Source: Bacteroidota bacterium | Lineage (GTDB): Bacteria; Zhuqueibacterota; Zhuqueibacteria; Zhuqueibacterales; Geothermadaptataceae | Reading direction: 5' to 3' | Length of the DNA stretch: 10,254 bases | Assembly (NCBI GenBank): GCA_011375275.1 | Contig: DRLW01000412.1 | Span: forward strand, 1 to 10,254 | Part shown: piece by piece, positions 1 through 5,322 of the stretch | Numbering within the stretch: position 1 is the first letter of the stretch | Layout of the letters: every line of letters starts with the position of its first letter | The notes under the pieces: generated by a model | What the model was told of the DNA's origin: nothing | Database searches by the model: none | Seen by the model: the letters and a program-made list of their open reading frames with translations, nothing else | Translations under genes and position numbers: made by a program

Positions 1-70
1 AATAAGAAATAAAATTAAGCAGGATTCCCACACCGATAATTGTGGCGCGAAAAATAAATTGATCTCTCAT
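1..70 (-). CDS. Possible 5' end of a leftward gene, membrane-anchored N-terminus (partial)
   Basis: Read on the minus strand from an ATG at 70-68, the frame stays open to the window edge and gives 23 codons beginning MRDQFIFRATI and continuing IGVGILLNFISY. A short charged start followed by a hydrophobic stretch looks like the N-terminus of a membrane or exported protein. The frame is also open upstream to position 175, with another ATG at 136-134, so the start is uncertain. I see no convincing Shine-Dalgarno sequence before either start; the bases before position 70 are a T-rich tract on this strand. If real, this gene is divergent from the pilus cluster. The family cannot be named from 23 residues, and a chance open stretch in AT-rich DNA is possible. 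Confidence 0.4.
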   Translation of the reverse strand, partial: MRDQFIFRATIIGVGILLNFISY

Positions 71-96
71 TAAATCAAAGAAAAAAAAGACGAAAT

Positions 97-142
97 GGTA
101 ATATGGTTTCTTGTATGGTGGCGTTACGCCTGCCATATTACC
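97..142 (-). promoter_or_regulatory. Nested inverted repeat before the leftward reading frame; possible attenuator, terminator or operator
   Basis: The arms ggtaatatgg (97-106) and ccatattacc (133-142) are perfect 10-bp inverted repeats. Inside them lies a second palindrome, ggcgt-t-acgcc (120-130). Read leftward, the outer stem is followed after 8 nt by eight T residues (88-81), the general look of an intrinsic terminator or leader attenuator just ahead of the putative start at 70. It could instead be an operator. What is seen is the symmetry and the T-run; the function is inferred. Confidence 0.4.
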
Positions 143-225
143 GGAGCAGCACAGATATCTTCTTTTTTGTGACCTCTACAATTGCAGAATAATCATTATG
201 TTAACTACCCTCGTTCCCGAGTGTT

Positions 226-300
226 CAGTTGCTCAGCAAACCGGGCCTGGCACAGACTCCGGCATGCGTCATCCCGGCCAGGCGTGGCGCAGTACCGGGG
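226..300 (+). repeat. 75-bp intergenic repeat, copy 1
   Basis: This segment matches 443-517 without gaps at a constant offset of 217 bp, with scattered substitutions. It starts cagttgctcagcaaaccggg and ends agtaccgggg. It includes a GTCATCCC motif that corresponds to the GTCATTCC end of the element at 484. It is followed by caggcacgtg, which also occurs in the 193-bp unit but about 12 bp closer, so copy 1 looks like an internally deleted relative of the longer element to the right. Non-coding. Confidence 0.8.
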
Positions 301-317
301 ACAGGCACGTGTATTCT

Positions 318-366
318 CGTCACACCGCTCCTGCGGTGTGACGTACCTCATGACGCTCCCGCGTCA
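318..366 (-). repeat. REP/BIME-like hairpin doublet, inverted copy
   Basis: Two adjacent hairpins: 318-343 has 11-bp arms (cgtcacaccgc and its complement) around a TCCT loop, and 351-366 has 6-bp arms (tgacgc/gcgtca) around a TCCC loop. On the minus strand the loops read AGGA and GGGA, and the order becomes small hairpin then large hairpin. This is the same order as in the doublets at 643-690 and 835-883. The 11-bp arms are identical to those of the other two doublets, so this is the same element in opposite orientation. Confidence 0.8.
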
Positions 367-442
367 CTGCCACCCAACCCTGTCGGCCGACATTATCTGC
401 ACAAAAGTAAAATGTTCTGCCCCCAGGCAGGCTCAGGAGAGC
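367..442. other. Spacer between repeat blocks
   Basis: This short stretch separates the inverted hairpin doublet from the second 75-bp repeat copy. I see no gene, strong hairpin or recognisable signal in it. Confidence 0.5.
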
Positions 443-517
443 CAGTTACTCAGCAAACCGGACCTGGCTCAGACTCCGGTATGTGTCATTCCGGGCAGGC
501 GTGGCGCAGTGCCGGGG
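443..517 (+). repeat. 75-bp intergenic repeat, copy 2
   Basis: Ungapped match to 226-300 (offset 217). It overlaps the left half of the TGTCATTCC element (484-585) and the first bases of the 193-bp tandem unit (from 503), so the repeat families are interleaved. Confidence 0.8.
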
Positions 518-585
518 GCTCATCTTTTTTGGTACGTGCCTGAGGCTGGGATCTCCCCTGCCCCTGCGGGGAAATTGGAATGACA
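484..585. repeat. 102-bp element with 9-bp terminal inverted repeats (MITE/REP-like)
   Basis: The segment begins TGTCATTCC (484-492) and ends GGAATGACA (577-585), a perfect 9-bp terminal inverted repeat. Short intergenic elements with GTCATTCC...GGAATGAC ends are known from several bacterial phyla. Inside is a small cccc-tgc-gggg hairpin (561-571) and a near-palindrome ggtacgtgcc (531-540) that is perfect (ggcacgtgcc) in the second tandem copy. A related right end, GGAATGAC, recurs at 770-777. No open frame in it resembles a protein. Confidence 0.65.
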
Positions 586-695
586 GTCCTGGTGTGGGTG
601 CTGGCTTGCGGGGTAGGATGTCTCTCTTTCCGCTTGTGTACTGCCGCAGGAGCGGCTACAGGGGCGTCACACCGCGGGAGCGGTGTGACGAGAGA
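503..695 (+). repeat. 193-bp tandem repeat, unit 1
   Basis: Directly abuts unit 2 (696-888), which has the same length and aligns without gaps. By eye I count about 18 substitutions. They are concentrated in the left part; from about 617 to the end only one difference remains. Each unit carries the right half of the GGAATGAC element plus a two-hairpin doublet. Confidence 0.88.
643..690 (+). repeat. REP/BIME-like hairpin doublet in tandem unit 1
   Basis: The small hairpin at 643-656 has arms gccgc/gcggc around AGGA. After 8 nt, the large hairpin at 665-690 has 11-bp arms (cgtcacaccgc and complement) around GGGA. The conserved RGGA tetraloop and fixed order define the element. Non-coding. Confidence 0.85.
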
Positions 696-888
696 GGCGT
701 AGTGCCGGGGTCTCATCTTTTCAGGCACGTGCCAGAGGCCGGGAGATTCCCTGCCCCTGTGGGGAAACTGGAATGACGGTTCTGGCGTGGGTGCTGGCTT
801 TCGGGGTGGGATGTCTCTCTTTCCGCTTGTGTACTGCCGCAGGAGCGGCAACAGGGGCGTCACACCGCGGGAGCGGTGTGACGAGAGA
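696..888 (+). repeat. 193-bp tandem repeat, unit 2
   Basis: Second unit of the head-to-tail duplication. It lacks the GTCATTCC left end because that lies before the unit boundary, but keeps the GGAATGAC right end (770-777), a perfect ggcacgtgcc palindrome (724-733) and the hairpin doublet. The sequence after 888 no longer matches, so a third unit is not present. Confidence 0.88.
835..883 (+). repeat. REP/BIME-like hairpin doublet in tandem unit 2
   Basis: The small hairpin at 835-850 has 6-bp arms tgccgc/gcggca around AGGA, one pair longer than in unit 1. The large hairpin at 858-883 has the same 11-bp arms and a GGGA loop as in unit 1. Confidence 0.85.
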
Positions 889-1056
889 CAGGCGAGAGGG
901 GAAGCGGTTAGAGAGAAATGAAAAGGTGACTCATTCAGGTAAATTGCCTGTTTTAAAACTGAAAAATTCCTAAATTGGTATCCCGCGAAAAGTCGGGATA
1001 TTTGCAAAAGGCAACCTGACAACTATGATTCGCGATCACCATTACCGAACGAAACC
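889..1056 (+). promoter_or_regulatory. Gene-free leader of the ABC-pil cluster with a small hairpin (979-1000)
   Basis: This AT-rich stretch should contain the promoter of the cluster, but I see no clear -35/-10 pair. A 7-bp stem, tatcccg (979-985) with cgggata (994-1000), has an 8-nt loop and only a three-T tail, so it is a weak terminator candidate and could equally be leader structure. A 12-codon frame (1025-1063) has its TGA just after the ABC gene's ATG, which could allow translational coupling but may be chance. Confidence 0.35.
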
Positions 1057-1887
1057 ATGTTGACATTCGACGATGTAACTGTTGTGTACAATAATGTTTC
1101 CGGCCAGGCCAAGACTGCAATCGATGGCATTTCTCTGCGTATCCGGCCCGGGGAGTTCGTTACCATCATGGGGGCAAACGGTTCCGGAAAAACCACTTTC
1201 GCACGGCTTTGCAATGGTTTGATTTTCAGCACCTCGGGAAGCGTATGTGTTGATGACGTCGCTGTCAGGCCTGATGACCCGAAGGCAATCCTGGAAATCC
1301 GGCGCAGGGTTGGAATGGTTTTTCAGAATCCGGATCACCAGTTCGTCTCTACGACGGTGGAGCGGGAGATCGCTTTCGGGCTTGAAAATCTCGGCATGGA
1401 ACGCGAAGTTATGCGAGCGCGGGTTGCTGAAATGCTCGCGCGTTTCGATCTCGAATCTGCACGCATGAAAGCGCCGCATCAGCTTTCGGGTGGCCAGAAA
1501 CAACGTTTGGCCATTGCCTCGGTTCTGGTGATGCAGCCGCGCTATCTTATTTTTGACGAACCCGCCGCAGTCCTCGATATGCGCCATCGCCGGGCGCTGA
1601 TGCAGGCCATGCTCGATCTTTTTCATCACGCCAGCACAAATACTCCGCACACGCTGATCAATATCACCCAGCATCCGGAAGAGGCTTTGTTCAGCAACCG
1701 TCTCATCGTCCTGCATCAGGGAAAAATCGCTCTCGATGGCCCGCCGGAAAAACTCCTGCTGCAGGAAGACCCCCTCGCCCGCTTTGATATCCGCCCGCCT
1801 GTTGAATTTTCTGCTTTTATCCGGTTAAAAAAGAATAAATTTCCGTTAACTTCCGTGGATGAGCTTTTCCTGTCGCCGATATTGTAG
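1057..1887 (+). CDS. ecfA: ECF/CbiO-type ABC transporter ATP-binding protein
   Basis: A 276-aa cytoplasmic ATPase subunit. Visible motifs in order: Walker A GANGSGKTT (39-47), Q-loop in VFQNPDHQF (Q90), signature LSGGQKQR (143-150), Walker B YLIFDEP (163-169) with catalytic E168, D-loop VLD (172-174), and switch His in ITQHPEEA (H206). The Q-loop context FQNPDHQFVSTTVEREIAFGLENLG is typical of the energy-coupling-factor ATPases (EcfA/CbiO) that power vitamin or metal-ion uptake. The family's usual DEPTAxLD reads DEPAAVLD here, a change next to the catalytic Glu but not of it. No transmembrane T component and no substrate-binding S component lie nearby, so the substrate is unknown. It ends two bases before the PilM-PilN gene and is probably cotranscribed with it. 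No strong Shine-Dalgarno precedes ATG 1057, but the N-terminus LTFDDVTVVY matches the usual start of the family. The family call is sure; the ECF subtype is likely; the partner is unknown. Confidence 0.88.
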   Translation: MLTFDDVTVVYNNVSGQAKTAIDGISLRIRPGEFVTIMGANGSGKTTFARLCNGLIFSTSGSVCVDDVAVRPDDPKAILEIRRRVGMVFQNPDHQFVSTTVEREIAFGLENLGMEREVMRARVAEMLARFDLESARMKAPHQLSGGQKQRLAIASVLVMQPRYLIFDEPAAVLDMRHRRALMQAMLDLFHHASTNTPHTLINITQHPEEALFSNRLIVLHQGKIALDGPPEKLLLQEDPLARFDIRPPVEFSAFIRLKKNKFPLTSVDELFLSPIL

Positions 1888-1889
1888 GC

Positions 1890-4067
1890 ATGGAAAAAGA
1901 ACATTCAGAACGCCTCGAGGACATCCGTTTTCTTCTCGAGCAGCGCAGGCAAACGTCCGATGAGGAAGAGCACTACTACGATCTCGAGGGCGTTTTTGCT
2001 TTTTTACAAAAGCCGGAAAGCGCTGACACGCCCTCTGATGCCAGAGAAGATTCAGAGAACGACCCGAACGAGGCTGATCAGGATATTATCATCGAGTTCT
2101 CTTCTGATGCCCTGGTGCCGGACCCGGGTTTTCCCGCTGATATGCCGGGTGTGCTGAGCGCTGAAGAACCTGCTGAAGACGCCGGTGTTACAGATGAGCA
2201 CGAGCAGCTCCCGCCGCTTGCCTCGCAGGCAGAGTACTCTTTTTCAACCGAGGATGCGCCCGTTGGCGAGGGCGAAGAGCAGCAGCCCGTACCCGGGCAG
2301 GCATCGCCGCAGACAGATGCGCCGGCACAGCCACCTGTGCAGGAATCTGCTGCCGGTGCCTCTTTGACCGCAGCCATGGGGATTTTATTGCACCAGCAAT
2401 TATCCGCGGGTATCGACGTTGGCAGTGCATTTTTGAAGTATGTCGGTCTGCGCAGTACAGCCAGCGGTGTTTTGCAGTTGCAAAGTGCTCTGATCGAAGA
2501 GCTGCACGGTATCGAAGAGGTCGAGGACAGCCAGGAAAAGATCAGCAGAAAGCTGAAGCATGCTGCCGCACGTCTGCGTGGCCGTTTCAAAAGTACGGAC
2601 TGGGTGGTCGGTGCTGTTTCCGGACTGGAAGTGATCTATAAACGCATCGCGCTGCCGAAAATGTCGAAAAAGGAGCTGCGCGAGGCTGTTCCCTGGGCTG
2701 CGCGTAAGGATTTGCCTTTTGAAGTCGAAGATGCGGCGCTGGATTTCCAGGTGCTCGGCACCACCCGCGAAGGCAAGATTGAGAAGATCGAGATAGCCAC
2801 GCTGGCGACACCGCGGCAGGTGGTCGATGATTATCTCGTTCTGTACCATGAGCTCGGTGTGATTCCCGCTAAAATTACCGGAATCCCGGTTGCGATTCGC
2901 AACGTCATTTGCCACTGCAAGACGCTGCTGCGCCAGCGCGTGCTGGTGATCGAAGTGGGGGCGAAGAGCACGCACATGGTGTTTATCAATCAGGGGCGGC
3001 TGGAGTTTCACCGCGAGTTCAGCACCGCTGCCGATGATCTGTTCGAAGCATTTTGTAATGGCACTGGCTTGATGGGAGCCCAGGGAGGCTGGGACCGCCG
3101 GCAGGCGAGAGAGCTGTTCGACGAGCTCGGCCTGCCCCTGGACACGGACCCTGATCCGCGCTGGCATGAGAGGAAGATGGAGGATATCGGCGCCAATGTC
3201 CGCACCGTCATCGACCGTCTGACCAGCGAGGTGAGGCGTTCGGTGGATTACTACCGTGACAAGTTCAAGGCAGCGGGTTTTGATGCTGTTTTTCTCAGCG
3301 GGGGCGGTGCGCGCGTCCGTCATTTGATCGACCATGTCGCTGCTGTGCTGGATCAGCAGGTGGAAGTGCTCAACCCGTTCGAGGTCGCCGGGGTTAAAAA
3401 ATGGCAGGAGAAGGCGCCGGCCGTGCGGCAGGCAGCGCATTTTACGGTTGCTCTCGGTCTGGCGCTGGATAAAAGCGACAGCCTGAACCTGCTGCCCGAG
3501 GAGATGAAGGGGGCACACCGCATCCGCAAAGTGAGGAAGTTTTTGCGCTATGCTGCGGCTGCAACGGTGCTCACCCTGGGTATGGTTACGGCGTATTTTA
3601 CACTGCAACTCAATCGTTTCTCATCCGACCTGCAGCGGTTGCAGCAGGAGTACCAACGGCTGGTGCCCAAGCAGAAGGAGTACATGGCGCTCAAGAAGCG
3701 GCTGGAAACTCTGCAGGCAGTGGCTGATGGCTATCAGTCGGAAATTTTTGTCAACACCACGGCCAAAACGCATCTGCAGGCGCTATCCCATCTGGTCAAC
3801 AGCAACCTGGCGCTGACCTCGATCACCATCGAGCCGGTCGTGCTCAGCGAGGCTGCGGAGGGCGAAGCCAGGGAAGAGCAGCCCCCGGGCACTGAACGCA
3901 TCACCATCAGCGGCGTGGCGTTCCCGGACCAGGCACTGGAAGGCGCGCACCTGGCCGCCTTTTTGTTAAATCTCGAGCAGTCGGGATATTTTCAGAAAAT
4001 TCAGATCAAGAACCGGGAAACCCGGGCTGACGGCACCATCCAGTTTGTCGTGCAGTGTTATTACTGA
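1890..4067 (+). CDS. pilM: Type IV pilus assembly protein PilM-PilN fusion with acidic N-terminal extension
   Basis: 725 aa; PilM and PilN are normally two proteins of about 350 and 200 aa. Residues 1-165 are acidic, rich in Glu, Asp, Pro and Gln, and probably disordered. Residues 170-525 form the actin-like PilM domain: phosphate-1 loop GIDVGSAFLKYV (174-185), the region KRIALPKMSKKELREAVPWA (251-270), phosphate-2 loop VIEVGAKSTHMVF (353-365), and adenosine loop FLSGGGARVRHL (468-479). The NLLPEE motif (533-538) matches the short N-terminal peptide by which PilN docks on PilM. It is followed by a basic stretch, one transmembrane helix (551-572), a coiled coil (575-615) and a PilN-like periplasmic domain (620-725). 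Cytoplasmic actin fold, helix and periplasmic domain in one chain is the plan of GspL in type II secretion. ATG 1890 starts two bases after the ABC stop without a clear Shine-Dalgarno, suggesting translational coupling. The product recruits PilO and PilP and transmits motor action to the secretin complex. Domain calls are strong. Confidence 0.93.
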   Translation: MEKEHSERLEDIRFLLEQRRQTSDEEEHYYDLEGVFAFLQKPESADTPSDAREDSENDPNEADQDIIIEFSSDALVPDPGFPADMPGVLSAEEPAEDAGVTDEHEQLPPLASQAEYSFSTEDAPVGEGEEQQPVPGQASPQTDAPAQPPVQESAAGASLTAAMGILLHQQLSAGIDVGSAFLKYVGLRSTASGVLQLQSALIEELHGIEEVEDSQEKISRKLKHAAARLRGRFKSTDWVVGAVSGLEVIYKRIALPKMSKKELREAVPWAARKDLPFEVEDAALDFQVLGTTREGKIEKIEIATLATPRQVVDDYLVLYHELGVIPAKITGIPVAIRNVICHCKTLLRQRVLVIEVGAKSTHMVFINQGRLEFHREFSTAADDLFEAFCNGTGLMGAQGGWDRRQARELFDELGLPLDTDPDPRWHERKMEDIGANVRTVIDRLTSEVRRSVDYYRDKFKAAGFDAVFLSGGGARVRHLIDHVAAVLDQQVEVLNPFEVAGVKKWQEKAPAVRQAAHFTVALGLALDKSDSLNLLPEEMKGAHRIRKVRKFLRYAAAATVLTLGMVTAYFTLQLNRFSSDLQRLQQEYQRLVPKQKEYMALKKRLETLQAVADGYQSEIFVNTTAKTHLQALSHLVNSNLALTSITIEPVVLSEAAEGEAREEQPPGTERITISGVAFPDQALEGAHLAAFLLNLEQSGYFQKIQIKNRETRADGTIQFVVQCYY

Positions 4068-4115
4068 AACCAGCCCCTGCAGTACAGCCCGAAAGGCGCA
4101 CGCGGACAGAATGAT

Positions 4116-4685
4116 ATGAAAAATGCAAAACGCAATATCCTGATTTTCAGCGGCGTGCTGTTTTCCATCAGCGCTTCGTGGTATGCCTGGCTGATCCAGC
4201 CGAATCAGGTTCGTCTGGAGACATTGCAGAATCAGATCAATACGGTTTTTCAGCAGGTCGAGGCGGCCACGGCGCAGTTGCAGCAGTTTGATGATTTGCG
4301 CCGCCGGATCAGCGTGATGGAGGACAGCGTAGCCCGGTTGGAGCGCCGCTTGTATCCGCGCGAGAAAATTCCGTCGATACTGAAGCAGATCGCCCGGCTC
4401 GGCCGCCGGCATGGCCTGGAGATTTTTGCCCTGTACCCGAAATTCGATGAGCTGCTGCTGAACCAGTCGGGGAGCGACAACACCTCACTCGCCGTGTTGC
4501 CGGTGGAGATACAGCTCGAGGGTGGTTATCGTGCCATCGGAGAGTTTGTCGGCAAATTAGATCGCCAGCGGTTTTTATTTTCGGTCGTGCGGATGGACCT
4601 GGCTATGACACGGGAAAGCTACCCGCGCGTGCGACTTATATTATATGGAAGGCTTTTCCTGCGCAAGGCTCGGCAGGAGGTTTAG
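4116..4685 (+). CDS. pilO: Type IV pilus alignment protein PilO
   Basis: 189 aa, close to the usual PilO size. A short basic N-terminus is followed by one transmembrane helix (7-26), a periplasmic coiled coil (30-80) and a ferredoxin-like domain (85-185). The segment LPVEIQLEGGYRAIGEFVGK (128-147), followed by LDRQRFLF, is the conserved PilO stretch in which a strand leads into the helix that packs against the next strand. PilO pairs with the PilN domain of the upstream protein and with PilP to form the inner-membrane alignment complex. The gene starts 48 nt after pilM-N. ATG 4116 is chosen because the ATG at 4111 hits a stop two codons later. Upstream purines are weak as a ribosome site. GspM of type II secretion shares this plan, but the neighbouring PilT favours a pilus. 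Confidence 0.87.
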   Translation: MKNAKRNILIFSGVLFSISASWYAWLIQPNQVRLETLQNQINTVFQQVEAATAQLQQFDDLRRRISVMEDSVARLERRLYPREKIPSILKQIARLGRRHGLEIFALYPKFDELLLNQSGSDNTSLAVLPVEIQLEGGYRAIGEFVGKLDRQRFLFSVVRMDLAMTRESYPRVRLILYGRLFLRKARQEV

Positions 4686-4827
4686 CCAGAACGAGCAGAT
4701 TTAATTCTCCTGTCTGCCCTCATGCTGCAGGTTGACGCCTCAGCCAAACTCAGTTCAGCTTTTTACACCTCGTCCCGGCAGCCCGGAATCTTGTGAGTGA
4801 TGCTAATTCATGGATAAAGTGGAATAG
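4686..4827 (+). other. 142-bp gap between pilO and the pilP-like gene
   Basis: No gene seen. A 6-bp stem, ggttga (4730-4735) with tcagcc (4740-4745), includes one G-T pair. It is followed 14 nt later by five T residues (4760-4764), too loose for a confident terminator. A five-codon frame, ATG 4810 to TAG 4827, ends directly before the next ATG. AGTGGA (4818-4823) is the likely ribosome site for that ATG. Confidence 0.4.
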
Positions 4828-5322
4828 ATGCAGAAACGGGAAAAAATTCTCGCGGCAATGACCCTGGTGAGCGCCATGTTTTTCGTGTTCAATCAGTTCG
4901 TTTGCGCGAAGAAGCCCGAGCCGGCAGTGAACAAAAGCAGCCGGCGGGCGCCGGCAGTACGCCCGGTCGTCAAAGGTGAGCAGATTTCTGATACCGAGCT
5001 GCGCAAACGTTTGAAAGAATGGAAGCCGGTCGTGAGCTATGAAACGTGGGGACGGGATCCTTTTGAAGGGGCGCTCAAATTCGAAGCAGAGGACAGCACG
5101 GCAGACTCGACCGCGACGTTGAGCCTGACCGGCATCGTCTGGAAAAACAAAACACCGCTTGCGCTCATCGGGGATTGGATTCTCGGCGTCGGCGATAAGC
5201 AGGGTGGTATCGAAGTGCTGAAAATTTTCCCGGACCGGGTCATCGCCCGCAGGGGGACGGAAATGCTGACACTGTACCTGCATCAGGATGAAAAGAATGA
5301 AAGCACGATATCTGGTTTTTAA
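4828..5322 (+). CDS. pilP: PilP-like inner-membrane-anchored pilus alignment protein
   Basis: 164 aa. It has a basic start, one hydrophobic helix (8-25), a Pro/Arg/Lys-rich linker (28-70), the motif GRDPFEG (75-81), and a small beta domain (97-152) with LTGIVWKNKTPLALIGDWIL (100-119). That last segment gives the L-x-GI-W...P-x-ALI-x-D-x-I pattern of PilP and of the GspC homology region. This domain binds the N-terminal domains of the secretin and links it to PilN/PilO. Classical PilP is a lipoprotein; here the only nearby Cys (C26, in QFVC) does not fit a lipobox, so the protein is probably anchored by its uncleaved helix, as GspC is. The start is fixed by an in-frame TAG immediately before ATG 4828. 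Its 3' end overlaps the secretin gene. The low-similarity family makes the name slightly less certain than the role. Confidence 0.78.
   Translation: MQKREKILAAMTLVSAMFFVFNQFVCAKKPEPAVNKSSRRAPAVRPVVKGEQISDTELRKRLKEWKPVVSYETWGRDPFEGALKFEAEDSTADSTATLSLTGIVWKNKTPLALIGDWILGVGDKQGGIEVLKIFPDRVIARRGTEMLTLYLHQDEKNESTISGF
5285..5299 (+). promoter_or_regulatory. Ribosome binding site of pilQ inside the pilP-like gene, deciding the start
   Basis: AGGA (5285-5288) lies 8 nt before ATG 5297, a normal spacing. The other in-frame ATG, at 5288, overlaps this AGGA and has nothing suitable before it. This favours 5297 as the start; the product differs by only three residues. Confidence 0.6.

Noticed and set aside
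182..776. Several overlapping plus-strand frames of 76-133 codons
   Set aside because: All lie in palindromic repeat DNA, share duplicated peptide pieces in different registers and have no ribosome sites or recognisable motifs.
226..888. A CRISPR array
   Set aside because: Repeats are long, few, internally palindromic and directly abutting, with no regular unique spacers.
486..1022. A 178-codon minus-strand frame across the repeat block
   Set aside because: It runs through the tandem repeats and hairpins, its residues repeat with the 193-bp unit, and it resembles no protein. Openness is a by-product of repeat composition.
2400..3608. A 402-codon minus-strand frame
   Set aside because: It is antisense to the strongly supported PilM domain and has no motifs of its own.
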